Assembly: GCA_018296165.2 (NCBI GenBank)
Contig: JACKQL020000046.1
Span: 372,001 to 436,000 of the forward strand
DNA length: 64,000 nt
Reading direction: 5' to 3'
Source: Termitomyces sp. T153
Taxonomy: Eukaryota; Basidiomycota; Agaricomycetes; Agaricales; Lyophyllaceae
Shown here: positions 10,036 through 22,220 of the stretch, in pieces
Layout: each line of letters opens with the position of its first letter
Position numbering within the stretch: position 1 is the first letter of the stretch
The notes under the pieces: generated by a model
Told to the model about the DNA's origin: nothing
Databases searched by the model: none
The model's input: only the letters and a program-made list of their open reading frames with translations
Program-made: the position numbers and the translations under genes

Positions 10036-10981
10036 GAAGAAATAACCAGCCGTAACAAACAGGTAAACAAGTGGAGGTGCGAGAAAAAGATGAGATGTCG
10101 ATTGTCATCCCACTTTTTAAATATTTTCGTCAGTGGCACGAACCGAGGCTGTGCAGGTCCGAGCTCGACCATAAAAATGGGGTCATTGTTCCAAAGAACA
10201 AGAATGTTTAGTCTTGTGATGGCTTGTCGCAACGCGAATGACTTCGTATTCAACTCCGATGCCTTCGTCTGTGGGTCCTAGATGATAAATGTTGTTCCCT
10301 TGTTGTGATAGGCGGTGCTGACTCATACAACAGGTGGCCATATCGCAACGATCTTCATTTCACCTGAAACTTGGAATCTATTCCATAGGATAAGGACATG
10401 CCTCCATTGTGCTCATAAGTGTGGCGCACATCACAGTTTGCGTGAGAATGATTTTGGCCACCGATATGTGATTAGATACGAAATGCCATCGCAAGCCAGC
10501 ATCTCCCGTGGTACACGCTCCCAAGGGCTGGGATCAAATGGTGACTCGGTTTGTTGGTAACATGACACGTGTAAGCTGACTGCTGTGTGGTGGTGTACAG
10601 ATTGACCCTAAATACAGTCATGGGGGTAGGGCACAGAGGGGCACAGGAACGACTTCTCCATCTCTGAGCTTTCGACTAGAATGCTTGGTTTAGGGGCCGA
10701 TCCGATCCTCTACCAGATATGTGGTTGGGACGTCACAGGATTTCCTTTATACTCATGTCTCGGTGATTATTGCCTCACCGAGGCGTCCCTGCTTGATTTA
10801 ACGCCTCCAACTCGTGCTAAATATTCAGATATCACGAGTTAATGCCCAGAGCGCTTACATCTGGTAAGCAAATTGGCAAATGTTTTTGAACATATAACAC
10901 TACTTAGTTTGGGATCATTCATGACGATTTCAACTATGAGATCGTTCAAAGATATGATGCAAAATTTTGTACACATGTCCC
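10036..10981. other. Intergenic, nothing recognised
   Basis: About 0.95 kb between the tandem repeat and the GH28 stop codon. Short frames only; no repeat, tRNA or conserved protein seen. The part next to 10981 is presumably the 3' region of the GH28 gene. Confidence 0.4.
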
Positions 10982-12586
10982 TCATGATGTGCAATTGAAG
11001 CCAATAGGGTTCACGATGTTCTCGCAGGTAATTTGTCGTGAGTGACCGATTGTACCAATAGCATCAAAGTCAACGAAGCGAATACCAGGACATGGTGCCG
11101 AACCGCTGCACTGTAAGCTCGCGAGCGTCGGAGAGGCGACATTTCCTACCATGGGACCCCATGTCACATCCGAGATCTGGAAGAGAGAAGTGTCGCAACC
11201 ACCCGTAGCCCCGGAGTAGGAGGTACACTGGGAAATGAACGCGACGGAATCGGTCAAATTGAAGACGTCGAAGTCACGGAAGGCTGTGTAGCAAATTTAG
11301 ATTGTCATATATGGACACGTCTTTGGAAGACATACTGATATTTCTAGCGTATCCAAGACCTCCGCCGCCGCCTTGAGATTGAGAAGGAAGTATGAGCGCA
11401 ATGAAAGACCTTGTAACATATTATTACCGTTTGGAGGGAAATTTTGTTGTATCCCGCTGATCAAGAACTATCACTTCGCAGTATGAAAGCAGCACTTCTT
11501 AAGAAACTCACGTCCAAGTTTTAACATATGCCGCATAGGTTGATCCAAAGCACGTTACCCGTTCCGCTGTGACATTTTCAACCCTTTCATAGACACCTGG
11601 GTATTGCCCTATAGATCTACACTCGATCATTGATCTAGGTCGACCATACTAATTCTGTGGAAAAACTTACCCGATGGCAATGCCGCGTCCTGCATGGAAA
11701 ACAGAATCCTGGATCAGAATATTCGTTGAATTTGCTTTGGTAGAAATGTTGTCGTCTCCGCAAGTGACGGTCCAATTCCTGAATGTAATGCGATTTGCGT
11801 AGAAGGTGTCGACTCCGTCTGTGTTTATCGTAGACGCCTAGAATCACTTTTGTGAATGCGCGAATGCATAGGCAAACCAGATGCGTACTGTAGTAGACGA
11901 AGTAGAGTTAATATAAATGGAGTCAAGGAGAACATCCTCCGCATTCTTGATCGCCATAGTCCAGAACTGAGACTGCACAAATCGCAAATTGTTGAAATGC
12001 GAATCGGTGGTGTTCGTGATCATGAGATTTATTGGTCGTCCAGCAAGGTTGCCCACTCCGTTCGCGAAGTCATACCTAATGAATCAATACAAGAAGATAC
12101 AGGCAGGAAGAAAAGATATACACCATATCTGGCCGTTTCCGTCAAACGTCCCAGTTCCGTAACCATTGAATGTGATTCTATTGCCTCCGAGCATCCATGC
12201 AGTGGTCGTATTTACATAGCCCAGCGGAAGCCCATTGGCTCTCCAATAGGTAATGTTAGTTCCCCACTAACTAGGTCAGTATGACGAGTAGGGTAAGCAA
12301 GGGGCTTGCGCACAAGCAAAGTGCTTCGAAGGTCGATAACAACATTGTGGAGGCCAGTCGTCTGTAGCACACTTTCTATATGGAATGTCGTGTCGTCGAA
12401 AATAATGTGACCATCCCTCTGACAATCTTCAAATGCCTTTCGGATAGCAGGTGCGTCGTCGCTCACGCCGTCTGCACTAGCATGAACCCTGCACACTCTT
12501 GCCGTCTTTGAACTTGAGTCCCCATACGCATGAGCGATCAACAAAAAGTACATTGTTAACAGAACAGCTGGAAAATAGTTCAGCAT
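10982..12586 (-). CDS. Secreted glycoside hydrolase family 28 (exo-polygalacturonase-like)
   Basis: Pectin-acting beta-helix enzyme family. Eight exons on the minus strand: 12586-12314, 12266-12124, 12075-11889, 11837-11671, 11616-11512, 11456-11428, 11371-11336, 11283-10982; seven canonical introns (47-56 bp); 413 aa, in frame throughout. Signal peptide MLNYFPAVLLTMYFLLIAHA. Then DGVSDDAPAIRKAFEDC (pectate-lyase-like start), WGTNITYWRANG, FNGYGTGTFDGNGQIWYDF, NTDG (206-209) and CGDDNIS (GDD 228-230), the catalytic acid region. The usual GHG is GRG (251-253, HAGRGIAIGSIGQYPGV), so the conserved histidine is absent; AAYVKTW stands for the RIK/YIK substrate motif. The C-terminus ends PIGFNCTS. 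Fold and family are sure; activity and substrate are less so. Confidence 0.9.
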
Positions 12587-13169
12587 GTTTGTTGAGGTTC
12601 GTTTGAACAGGCAGTGGGACGAGTAAGGAGATGAATGTGTGCATTGATATTTATACGTTGGTTGTAGATCGTTGAGAAGATCCCGCCTTACGTTGCGGGT
12701 AGTCATGTGTGGTTGTTTGAAGAAATGCGGACCGATGGTTCATGAAAGTTGAGATCGGAGACACGTGATTGGTGGAGTGAACTTTTAAAGTACGCAAGGG
12801 CTGATCAAGCTACAGCACGAGTGGTGATAGCGAAGCTCTGCTCGCGTGTTGCATGATAGAAGTAGCCATCCATCAGCGGCGGAAAAACAGCAGGAACTCA
12901 ACATCAAAGACGAAAGCATCAAAGTACGAAAATACACATAGCATCCATCAACACCCAGAGTCAGGCCGCATCCGAGTTGGTGGATGATACAGTAATCATG
13001 CAATCAAATATGAAGGTGCAGACGTCGAAAGTCTCCCAAAGAACGGTAGGATTTCAAGTTGCCATCTCATGACCGGACTGAGGATTGCAGGCCCGACTAG
13101 ACCATCGAGAATGATTGGCTTGGTTGCTACAACATAAAATTAAGTCCAAATAGGATTTACGACACTCTT
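12587..13169. other. Upstream region of the GH28 gene
   Basis: About 0.58 kb between the GH28 start and the decayed GH28 paralogue. No gene seen; the start-proximal part should hold the promoter. A stretch near 12650 (gatatttatac on the plus strand) is AT-rich but is not a clear TATA box. Confidence 0.35.
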
Positions 13170-13920
13170 GCATGTTATCCTTCTCAAAATACTGGTCGTC
13201 TCGATAGTGTCGAAATTATCAAACTGAACACCAGGGCATGGGGCAGAACCACTGCATTGCAATGATGCCAACGTAGTAGAGACAACATCACTTACCATCG
13301 GACCTCATATGACGCCTGAGATCTGAAAAAGAGAAGTGTCACAGCCACCTTTTGCGCATGAGAAGGGGGTACACTGCGTGGTGCTCGCAGCACAGTTGGT
13401 TAGGTTTGTGAGTGGAAATTGCTGGAAAGCTGAGGAATGAGGTCGAATGTTGGAGATAAGCTGATCCGATTGCAGCACAGAGAATTGGGACTGCACCGCG
13501 TGTTGTTGTTGGTGTTCGTGATCATGGGGTTGCTGGGAAGATACAACACTATTTGTAATGTCATACCTAGTGCAAGGTCAGGCGACTAAAGATGCCCACC
13601 ACAATTGGCCATTTCTATGGAATGTCCCGTGACCATTCAACGTGACGCGACAGCCACTCTGATATTCAAGTGGAAGCCCGTTGACCAATAGATGATATCG
13701 GTTGCCCATTATACGGGTCAATACGATTAATAGGAAACAGAGTGTTGTACAAGCTATTGAGCTCGATAGCAAAGATGGGCCAGTCGTCCGCATCACGCTC
13801 GCAACATGGAATGTTACGTTGTCGAAGATGATATGCCCGTTTTTCCTGCATGCTTTGTGTCTGTATATGGCAGGGGCACCGTCCTTAGGTCATCTGCACG
13901 GGGGCACGGCCGGTAACCAG
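13170..13920 (-). pseudogene. Truncated, decayed GH28 paralogue
   Basis: Minus-strand pieces match the neighbouring GH28 protein in order: a frame with NGHIIFDNVTFHVASV near 13850, NGLPLEYQ and LNGHGTFHRNGQLW near 13650, an SQFSVLQS segment near 13480, then GGCDTSLFQISGVI and LASLQCSGSAPCPG between 13370 and 13240. The whole central part with the catalytic NTDG and GDD motifs is missing, and stops/frameshifts interrupt every piece. A tandem duplicate that has lost its function. Confidence 0.8.
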
Positions 13921-14122
13921 CGTAAGACAGGGGATTTCATTTGAAGCACCTTGAGCATGATCGAGCATGGGCAACAGTGGATACAATATCCAGCATGTTT
14001 TGCTGGAGAATCGATATGTCCAATCGCGCCAAGGTGAAGCGTTACACGTTATGCATCACATGTCACGCACCCCACCCATCTTGCCGTGACCTTATGAACA
14101 GAAACATTTTATTCATTTCCCA

Positions 14123-14757
14123 ATGATGGTCCTTTGTCCGACCGCCATCCGTGCATTTAGATCTACTATCATCACTCGATCGGTACGATCGGTAGATGCA
14201 ACGGTTTCCAAGGCGTCTCTCTCGAATCTACCCAAGTGGAAGCAGAAAGTTGCAAAGAAGAAAGAAAAACGACGTCTGGAGGGGCGGAAGAACCGAATCG
14301 ACATTTTTGATGAGGACCATGACCATAAATATTCTGCGCCGCCTCCCAAAAGATTTAAAAAGCTCAGGGTAAAAAAAAAGAGTCGGGATCAACCTGTACC
14401 ACAGAAGGGTAGCAGGGACACGGAGTTTGCTGGTCGACTAAATACGCGGTCACTATCTGCATCCATTAATTCGAAACCATCATGTACAAACAGGCCCAAC
14501 AAGGATACAATCTTGCATCTCAAGTCTGACAGTGATACCAGTAAGTGACTAGTCAACTTTGCATTCAATCCGAAACTTCTCTTTCCTAGGCAGTACCAGA
14601 ACCACCTTCTCAAACCCAAAACGATGATCACCCCGTTACCCCAGTGACAAGCCCGAGCTCTCGAAAACACAACCAACTTTCAAAACCACCTACTTCGTCT
14701 GCCTTACGTGGCAATGTCGCGAAAGATCTACAAATATTCAAAGAGAAGGACAGATAA
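14123..14757 (+). CDS. Small, highly basic protein of unknown function
   Basis: Two exons, 14123-14540 and 14594-14757, with a 53 bp GT..AG intron, give 193 aa in frame; the second exon continues in the same Ser/Pro/Lys-rich style. Very basic tracts (KWKQKVAKKKEKRRLEGRK and KRFKKLRVKKKSR) suggest a nuclear protein, and a short acidic/His stretch (DIFDEDHDHK) lies between them. No domain recognised. It could be the end of a longer gene with undetected upstream exons, or a relic of a larger nuclear protein; start codon uncertain (second ATG at 14126). Confidence 0.45.
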
Positions 14758-15784
14758 TGCTAGGCAAAACCGATCTACCAGTAATCTGCAGTAGAGGAGA
14801 ATTCAAACCCCTGCATCAAGTTACCTGCCGTAGTTGAAATCGTTGCACTGAAGTAATCCCCAATCTCTGTTGGCCGCGCTCATTCCGTAGTCTACTGTGG
14901 CTCCCAACCATTTCTCTCATAAACGCCTCATTCTGTGCTCCATATACAACATGACGTGTCCCTTCAATCTGGGAGGCTTGACGATGAGAGGAGATTTCAG
15001 TTCAACCATTGGACATCGGAGCTTGAGGTGTGTTTGTCCAAGGGAAAGGGTTCTACTGTTCTCAAGCTCAGAGAAATGGATCGTAGTAATTCTGAAGATT
15101 GAATATACATGTTATGGGCTCTGCGTTCCGCCAAAGCCGTATCTACCAACGTACACGTCTCTGTATGAACATCATAACCAGAAGTAGAGGGCCTTCCCTT
15201 GACGGGAGATCATGGTCAGGTGGGTAGGTATTTGGCCATTTTGCCATTTTGTCTGGTTGATTGTGACAAATTAATGGTACACTCGCAGTTGAGAATGATC
15301 TTGAGTCTGGGGATGAGGAATAGTTAATCTGGACATGGTGGCGCTTGGGTGGCGTAAAGGGGACTATAGCTTGGGAGGTCTGGTTGTCGCACTGATCCTA
15401 TTGATCCAAAGAGTTTTGATGAACTCGGAACGTGCTTATAGATACCACATTGCCATACATCTTTGCGAAAGGTACAACGTGTACAGTATTTTGTAACAGA
15501 ATGGGCAGAGGAATGAACGGGTCAACATACCTGTCCGTATCTTGTGGCGTCTAGACACATGCATACATGATAGGAAGAAAACTCAAATTCGTTTGTCGTC
15601 ACATGCAAGTCCCGCGTAAGGAATTAGCGTCGAAGTAGAATTTATAGCTATTGTCAACTGCATTTTAGAATTAACAATGTAGGCGAGAGAGCTTATCGTG
15701 CACGAATGCAATCAAGCTATATAGATCGAGGGACTCGACCTTTGAGAGAAACAGACTACAGTGTACGGTGATTCTATGTGTTCC
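14758..15784. other. Intergenic, nothing recognised
   Basis: About 1 kb with short frames only, between the basic protein and the stop of the WW-domain gene. No repeat or RNA gene seen. Confidence 0.4.
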
Positions 15785-16562
15785 CTACGTCCGTAGCCAC
15801 GCGGTCTTGGCGAGCTTCTTCTGTTTCTTTTGCTCCTTAAAACGTTCCTATGGAGAAAAGAGATCAATTCAAAACACCACAAGGCCAAATGTCACACAAT
15901 ATACACACCAAATCCTTCTTACTAGGTCGTTTGCGCTTCTTCCCCTCTGGGCCCATGATGCTTCCGCCTTGTTCAGCGAGTTGGTTTTCCCACGCGTTCA
16001 CATCAAAGTAGAATTCGCTCATACGGGCGGCACGGGCATGTTCCGAAAGATGTGAAGGATCGCGAGCATCTGGACGTGTGAACTGACCTGTGCGCGCGTT
16101 GAATTTTGCGGTAAAAGCAGGCGGGAAAGCAGAAGGAACGGAAGTGCCGGGGACAGATGCGAGGAGGGTGGGGTCAAGATATGCAAGAGAGGGGTCAATG
16201 CCAGCAGCAATGGCAGCAGCCTCGAGAGCAACCTGGGGGTTGGTGAGTGCTGTTGATGTAGAAGGGACGGAATCTTGTGAGGAGGCAGGATATTCTTGCG
16301 AGGCAGGTGCTAGAGGGTTGTTCCATGTCGTTTCTTGGGTTTCGGCGTTGAAGAAGTAGTATGCGTTGTATTGCGGCGAGTATATAGCCTGCCATGGTGT
16401 TGGCTGCTGTGATTGCTCTTCATGGTCTGTTGTAGTGGGCTTGTCGTCAGAAGAGGACTCCGAATGTTCATTGCGGTTGTCCACGGCTGCCTGCTCAGCG
16501 TCGTCTGCAGTGGGGGATGCTGTTTGCTGCTCGTGTGGCTGCTGCGCGTCGGCGGAGGACAT
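15785..16562 (-). CDS. WW-domain protein
   Basis: Exons on the minus strand: 16562-15909 and 15847-15785, with a 61 bp intron; 238 aa. An acidic, Gln/Ser-rich N-terminus (1-55) precedes one WW domain (about 55-85): W57, the YYFF core, W80 and P83, in PWQAIYSPQYNAYYFFNAE. WW domains bind Pro-rich partners, often in splicing or transcription. The middle is Ala/Pro-rich; DVNAWENQLAEQGG and a basic C-terminus (KKRKRPSKKDLERFKEQKK) look like a nuclear localisation signal and a helix. The second exon supplies the conserved-looking end KKLAKTAWLRT. The ATG at 16562 is preferred; one five codons upstream (16577) is possible. Partner unknown. Confidence 0.85.
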
Positions 16563-16635
16563 TGTGGTGAAAAGCACGTGGGTTAGGGTTGATCTGTTTG
16601 GCTCCCAGCGCTATCAAGAGCTGCCAGCTGCAGCC
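16563..16635. promoter_or_regulatory. 73 bp bidirectional promoter between WW and FHA genes
   Basis: Divergent start codons at 16562 and 16636 leave 73 bp, so the promoters must be shared. No TATA box is seen. Confidence 0.5.
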
Positions 16636-19432
16636 ATGCCCGCCCTCGTCCAGTCCATCTTTCCCGCTCTCTACCTCTATCCTCTCAACGACTCCTTCAT
16701 CCCAAAACACATATCCCTCGCACACGGCCAGCGGATAAAAATTGGCCGTCAAACTAATGCAAAGACAGCTCCAAACGAGAAGAATGGATATTTTGACTCC
16801 AAGGTCCTGAGCAGGCAGCACGCAGAGGTCTGGGAAGAGGGCGGCAAGGTACGCGACCCTTTTTCGGTCTATGAATGGGCTTTGACCGCTTGCAAACAAA
16901 GATTTTCATCAAAGACGTTAAGAGCTCAAATGGTACATTCATCAATGGCGACAGACTCAGTCCCGAAGGCATTGAATCAGACCCAAATGAACTCAAAAAC
17001 GACGACATAGTGGTACGTAATTAGCTTTAACTACGTCCGCCCTGTCCTCATTCATTTTCCAGGAATTTGGCATTGACATAGTCGGTGATGACAATAAAAC
17101 TATCATTCACCACAAAGTCGCCGCCCGCGTCGTTTGCGTCTTCACCGAGCAGGATGTGCAGGTCGCGGCTCGCATAGAACAAATCAACCAGCACAGCGTG
17201 CAACAATACCAATCATCAGCGACACCTGGCCCATCACATCCTGGCCCACACAGTACCCAACCTAACGGTGCTAGCTCGTCATTTCCTTTTGCCCCTGGCC
17301 AACAACGACGTCCGCAGATAGCGCAGCATGGCCTTGCGGGCATGGGTGGCATGGGTGGCAGTCTCCGGCCTCCTGGAAAGAGTGGCCTTACTTTTGATCA
17401 TATCCTTAGTCGGCTCCAGGGTGAGCTTCAAAAGAGCCGTGAGACCGGATCCGAGCTTCATACACTCTCTGGCGCTATGAACGAAATACACGATACCCTG
17501 GGAGGAATTCTCGTCTGTCCTCTTCGTCTCTCTACTGATCTCCTCTTCTGACCCTTCGCTCCAGCCTTCCAACCTTCCTTCATACCCATCAACTCTACCG
17601 TCTGTCCGTCCTTCACAACCACAGTTACAAGAACCTTCAGGACCAGCTTCCTCTTCAGTTTCGCCAGAACAGCCTGCTACCGCTCCGTCACCAGCTCTAA
17701 CATCATCCGTACTGACAGACCTACAGGCGAAGCTTCACGAGACGCAGTCGTCGCTCTCAACTCACGTCGATAAGATCAGAGTCTTGGAGAGTGTATTTGC
17801 GGAGCAGGAAAGCATCAAACTTGAAGTGCGTGCATTACGCGAGATGATGGAGATAAAACGCAGAGAAGCAGAGATTGGGGACGAACATCGCCATGAACCG
17901 CGTGGTGGGTTTGATGAAGAGGAGGATGAGGATGTGCCCGTGCATGACGACGATGACTCGAGAAGTGTTCGGACTATCGTGCCACATGAGCTCGAACGAG
18001 TGGATGAGGAGGACGAGGAGCAGCTTGCAGCAGCGGAGGACCATTACGAAGAACCAGCGACGTCAGAAGATGAGCATGAGAAAGAGGAATATGATCGGGA
18101 GGCACAGCTTGAGCTGGAGGCTCGGCATGAGCAGGCGGCGCTTCAAGGCGAAGAAGAGAGAAGACGGAGGAATGATGAGCTGGGCCGTCCTCGCACGCCG
18201 GAGCCTACGAACCTCGGTTTACGCAGTAGTGACGCCTTCGGTTCCCACCTACCCATCTCCAAGATGGTTGCGGCGCCCCGTCGTTCTTCCCCTTCTTCGC
18301 CCCTCTCCAAGGTTGCTGCATTTTCCACCAGTGGCGAGGAGGCGTTGGAACGAGTCTTACAGCAACTTGGCTCGCTCTTGACGCTCACCTCATCCCTAGA
18401 GACCCAGCATGCTGCGGCACAGTCCACCATATCTGTTCTTGAGAGTAAAGTCCAATCTCTTGAGGCCACGGTCAAGGCTACACAGGAGGCTGCCGCTGCC
18501 GCACAAGCACAAGCACAAGCACAAGTTCAGGCATCGCCTCCGGCTGTTCCTGCACCTCTACCCGCTATTGTGATGGAAGAGCGCGAGAGTCTCACAACAA
18601 TGGTCACGGAGTGGAAGAAGGGCATGGAATGTCAGTGGAGCAGCGTCCGCGAGGATTGGGACAAGGAACGCGAACGACTGAACCAGGCGCGGGAGCAATT
18701 GGAAGGAAAGCTGCGGAGCATGGATTCTGGATTCGAGAAGCTGGGCGCCACCGCTGCAGCGCTCAAAGCGCAGCAGGAACAAATTGAACTCCGGCAAAAG
18801 GAGCAGTTGTTCGCGCTGGAGCAAAAGCAGCATGCCTCATTGGCGAATGGAGATGCAAAGTCCCACATTGGACTTGTAACCCCCCCTAGCCCTAGGAGTC
18901 TATCGTCAGACTCAAATCGCTCAAGACGGAAGCCAAGGAGGGGTAGGTCCAGGCAGCGATCGAGGAGTGCGTCGCCGGGGTCTGGAGATGATGACACAGA
19001 TGCCACCCTTGCATCGGAGGAAGCGGATCCTTTCAAAGGCAAATCATCCGCGACGGGTTCGTTGATGGGTTCACTAAAAGCAAAGGTGAAGCCAGAAGAT
19101 GTTTATGAGGTGCCAGAGGAAGAGGAGGATGGCGACGACACTGTACTCGGAGTACGGTCAAAGAGCGGCGCGGAGACTCTAGCTACACCGGAGTCGTCTG
19201 TATATCTTCCTTCCAAGTCGAAGTCCACGAACGGGTCAGCGATAGGCGATAATGCAACATCTGTGAAGCCTGTCACACGTCGAGAAAGGGATCTTGTGCG
19301 TCATTTTCTTTCCCTTTTATCTGTTTCAAGAACTCATTTATCTACTAGATTCAGCTCCAAACCGCCGTAGGAGTGTTAGTCCTTGGCGTTGCCGCCGCCG
19401 CCGTTCTCTGGCGGGTCAAGCCCGAAACATAA
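16636..19432 (+). CDS. Tail-anchored FHA-domain protein (SLMAP/Vps64/Far10-like)
   Basis: Exons: 16636-16848, 16902-17012, 17063-17512, 17565-19295, 19349-19432; introns of 50-53 bp; 862 aa. The N-terminal FHA domain (about 10-130) carries the phosphothreonine-pocket residues: GR at 37-38, SRQH at 59-62, KSSNGTFING near 78-87. The middle is low-complexity, with long acidic and coiled-coil stretches (for example residues rich in EEDEEQLAAAEDHYEE and the repeated QAQAQAQ). The last exon encodes a hydrophobic tail anchor (LQTAVGVLVLGVAAAAVLW) followed by RVKPET. FHA plus coiled coil plus tail anchor is the layout of the STRIPAK subunit SLMAP and yeast Vps64/Far9-Far10, which sit on ER/nuclear envelope membranes; that assignment is by architecture. 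Confidence 0.88.
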
Positions 19433-20330
19433 TGCTTTGCTATGGGCAATGGTATCTGGGATGGTCGGCGGCCCAAAAAAGCTTCTGCACAAAGTGCGTC
19501 ACCGCGGAATCCATCGTCTTTTCATGATTTTTCATTCGTTATTATTGTTGAGTCTTAATAGATGTCAGTGTTGTTTATCCATTTCCTGTTTATGAGCCAT
19601 GAGTTACCTCTTTTTAATTATTTATCGATGACTGCAATAAATACATAATGCATCTGTTCACCTGGATCTACCACCTATCGAGCTTAATTCACCAGGAGAT
19701 TGTCAACAGGGCTAATCTAGAGATATGACAAGCAAATCGAATAAGAAAAAGAGTTGACCTATATTCAGTGCTCGACGTAAACGCGGGTCCCGGAGGTAAG
19801 GAGCGTTTTTGGAGGCCTCTGCGTGGACAAGCATGCATATCAAAGATATCAAGACACCAACGACCGTTCTTGGTTAAATGCCATTGTTTTGGCGGATGTT
19901 GAGTTGGGAATAGTAGGGCTCGAGGTCTTATCTAGGCATGTTACATGCAAGAGCCAGTCTTGCTTTTTTTTCCCCATTCGTGCAACGGTCTTGCACTTGT
20001 ACCACCACCGTCAACAGTCAGGTTAGCACAGAGTCGCTCACTCACCGTATATCAGCAGTCTGATATCCTTACAGAGTAGTGATTATGTGACGTTTGCGTG
20101 AGTTACACGGTAACGTCGCACGAAGAGATATAGAAACTATTGTAGACACGGGAAACTCAGTCTGTGTAGGATAGACTTATTTGATTAATGTGTACCTATT
20201 GTAGACACGGGAAACTGATGTACGTGAGTATGTACTTTTAGTGTATGTGTTGAATCGGCTCACCTCAGTCTGTGTAGGATAGACTGAGGTGCGCCCGAGT
20301 TCCGATCCGTGTCTATATGTGCGCCCCTTC
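19433..20330. other. Host flank before the transposon block
   Basis: About 0.9 kb without a recognised gene. Contains a short duplicated motif (attgtagacacgggaaact at about 20141 and 20198; tctgtgtaggatagact at about 20161 and 20268). CG is still frequent here and falls abruptly after 20331. Confidence 0.5.
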
Positions 20331-21486
20331 CTGGAAGAAAAGGGGAAAGTGACAATAAGAGACTGGGGGGACAAATGCAAACTAGTTGCTAGCCATAGTC
20401 ACTAGCATCGCTAAGTTGAAGTAACACAAAGGGCACCCATAGTCAGTACCACACAAAGTTGAAGACAAGGTCTGCAAGACTGTTGCTTGTCAGGGGATGT
20501 CCCACTTGGTTCCCCTTCTTCTTCTCCAGTTCTTGTCAGATTTCCCCCACTATAGTTTTCCTTCATTCTCCTTCTTTTTCCCTATCTATTGGTCCTAGTT
20601 TCAGCCCTCAGGCTCACCAGTTCTCTGTCAATAATTCAGACAAGTGTGGCCCCTTTGACACTGCCAGTTGTTTCTCATGCTTCTGAAGCCTCTGAAGCAT
20701 CACACCTGGCCTAGGGAATTCCCAGGCTTGTTCTCTTTGGATTTCCCTTTGCCAGGTGAGTAGTTATCTCAGTAGACACTGTACAGTACTGAATAGACTT
20801 TGGATTTTCCTTTGCCAGTTGTGTGATTGAGCCACAGCCTCTGGAGGTTGCCCTTACATTGCTAAGTCATTGTCAATGGTGAGTGAAAGAGCAAAAAGAG
20901 ATCTTAAGCTGGTAAGCTTAGAGCTAGAGAGGGGGAAACAGTACTCTGTTTGTTATTTTTTGGTCTCTATGTACAGGCAGTATTTATACTGTTCATAGGT
21001 ATAGTATAAGAAAGGAATAGTAGTCACCACCAGCAATGGTGTCTGCCAAAGTGTTTATGATACATACTAGGTGTCAGTCTGGTAACCAAGTAAAAAGTAA
21101 GCAAGGTCAATGTCTGATGTCAATACCTAAAGTGTAGATGCCATTCAAGGATGTTTGTCAAGAAAATGGTAGGTAAGAAATCACATGACTGTCAATATAT
21201 CTGTTTTTGGAGAGGAGGTGGTGTTGTTGCTAGGAAAGTTGCTAGCAGTAGTCACTAAGAAAGGTCTTGGCCTTGTTGTTCTAGACCCAGAGTCCAGACT
21301 TCACATGATGCAGCTCATGATTGATAAGTCTCATAATCACTAAAATCTTGTGCAAAGGCTACATTGTTCCAGACCTTGGGGCTAGGCCTCACATGCTGAG
21401 TGTTGTGACTTGTGCCATGTCAATATAATCAGCTGCTGTCAAATCAGAAATGCCAAAAATGGTGCTCAGCAACAAGTGGGTCCTAT
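20331..21486 (-). mobile_element. L1-type LTR (copy 1), minus orientation, truncated, with nested solo LTR
   Basis: Matches the LTR next to the E1 gag (59456-60209) along its length, for example ttaagctggtaagcttagag, cagtatttatactgt and ggtataagtaagaaagg-like tracts. In minus orientation it carries the TATA-like tataaatac. The low end stops at 20331, abutting CG-rich host DNA; the high end stops at about 21486, abutting the integrase of E2. Whether it is a solo LTR or the remains of a longer element cannot be told. Confidence 0.75.
20488..20858 (+). mobile_element. Solo LTR S4 (G-family-related), nested in L1 copy 1
   Basis: A 371 bp unit starting TGTCAGGGG and ending GGTTGCCCTTACA, the same ends as the LTRs of G1 and G2, flanked by a perfect 5-bp target duplication (ttgct at 20483-20487 and 20859-20863). 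Removing it restores the L1 LTR. Confidence 0.85.
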
Positions 21487-21746
21487 CTTCAGAGGGACTC
21501 AATTCTCCATTCAATGCCACCTATTTGTTGGCAAGTACCAAGTTGTTGACAGTAGCTGCCATTGGTATTCTGACATCCTCTGTGTCAATTGATGAGTCAT
21601 TGGTTAAGGTCATCAAGAAGGGGTACAAGACTGACCTTTAGTGTCTAAAGCTGACTGAAGCTGCTTATGGTATGTCCTCCTTGACCTGCAAGGATGGATT
21701 ATGGTTCATTGGTTCCTGTTTAATGGTGCCCCAGGTTGGGGATGTC

Positions 21747-22114
21747 TGTTGGGGGACTTCTATTTCTGACCTCCACAGCTTGTTCCAGTGCCTCCACAGC
21801 TTGCTTGATGTCTCCAGGGCTCATTCCAGACCCCCAGAGATCTCTGGAGACTCATGGGACTTTCCATATTACCTGATTAGTCACTCCTCTAGGGTTAGGA
21901 GTAGCTCCAGTCTTCTGTATAGCTGTTCCCATGCCTCTGCTGCCTGCTGATGTGCTGCACCAAGTAGTGGGGATCCTTAGACTTGTTCTCTTTGGATTCC
22001 CCTCTGCTAGGTGATTAGCTACTGTTGTATCATTGTCTACTTGCTAATATACTTTGGATTCCTCTCTGCTAGCTGCATGACTCTGAGCTGCCACTACTGG
22101 AGGTTGCCCTTACA
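21747..22114 (+). repeat. G1 5' LTR
   Basis: Starts TGTTGGGGGACTTC, ends GAGGTTGCCCTTACA; aligns end to end with 27643-28009 and with the G2 LTRs. Confidence 0.93.
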
Positions 22115-22220
22115 GCAGAACAAGTCTCCAAAAACTGGTCTGGAAGCTCCTCATAGCTACACAGAACCTCTGAGCCTCTATTTGTTGCTTCCCCACCAGG
22201 ATTAAGCACTGTGGAGCTCT

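Noticed and set aside
9699..10253. A 184-codon minus-strand frame across the tandem repeat
   Set aside because: The three repeat units are read in different frames, no family match, and the frame is open by chance of the repeat composition.
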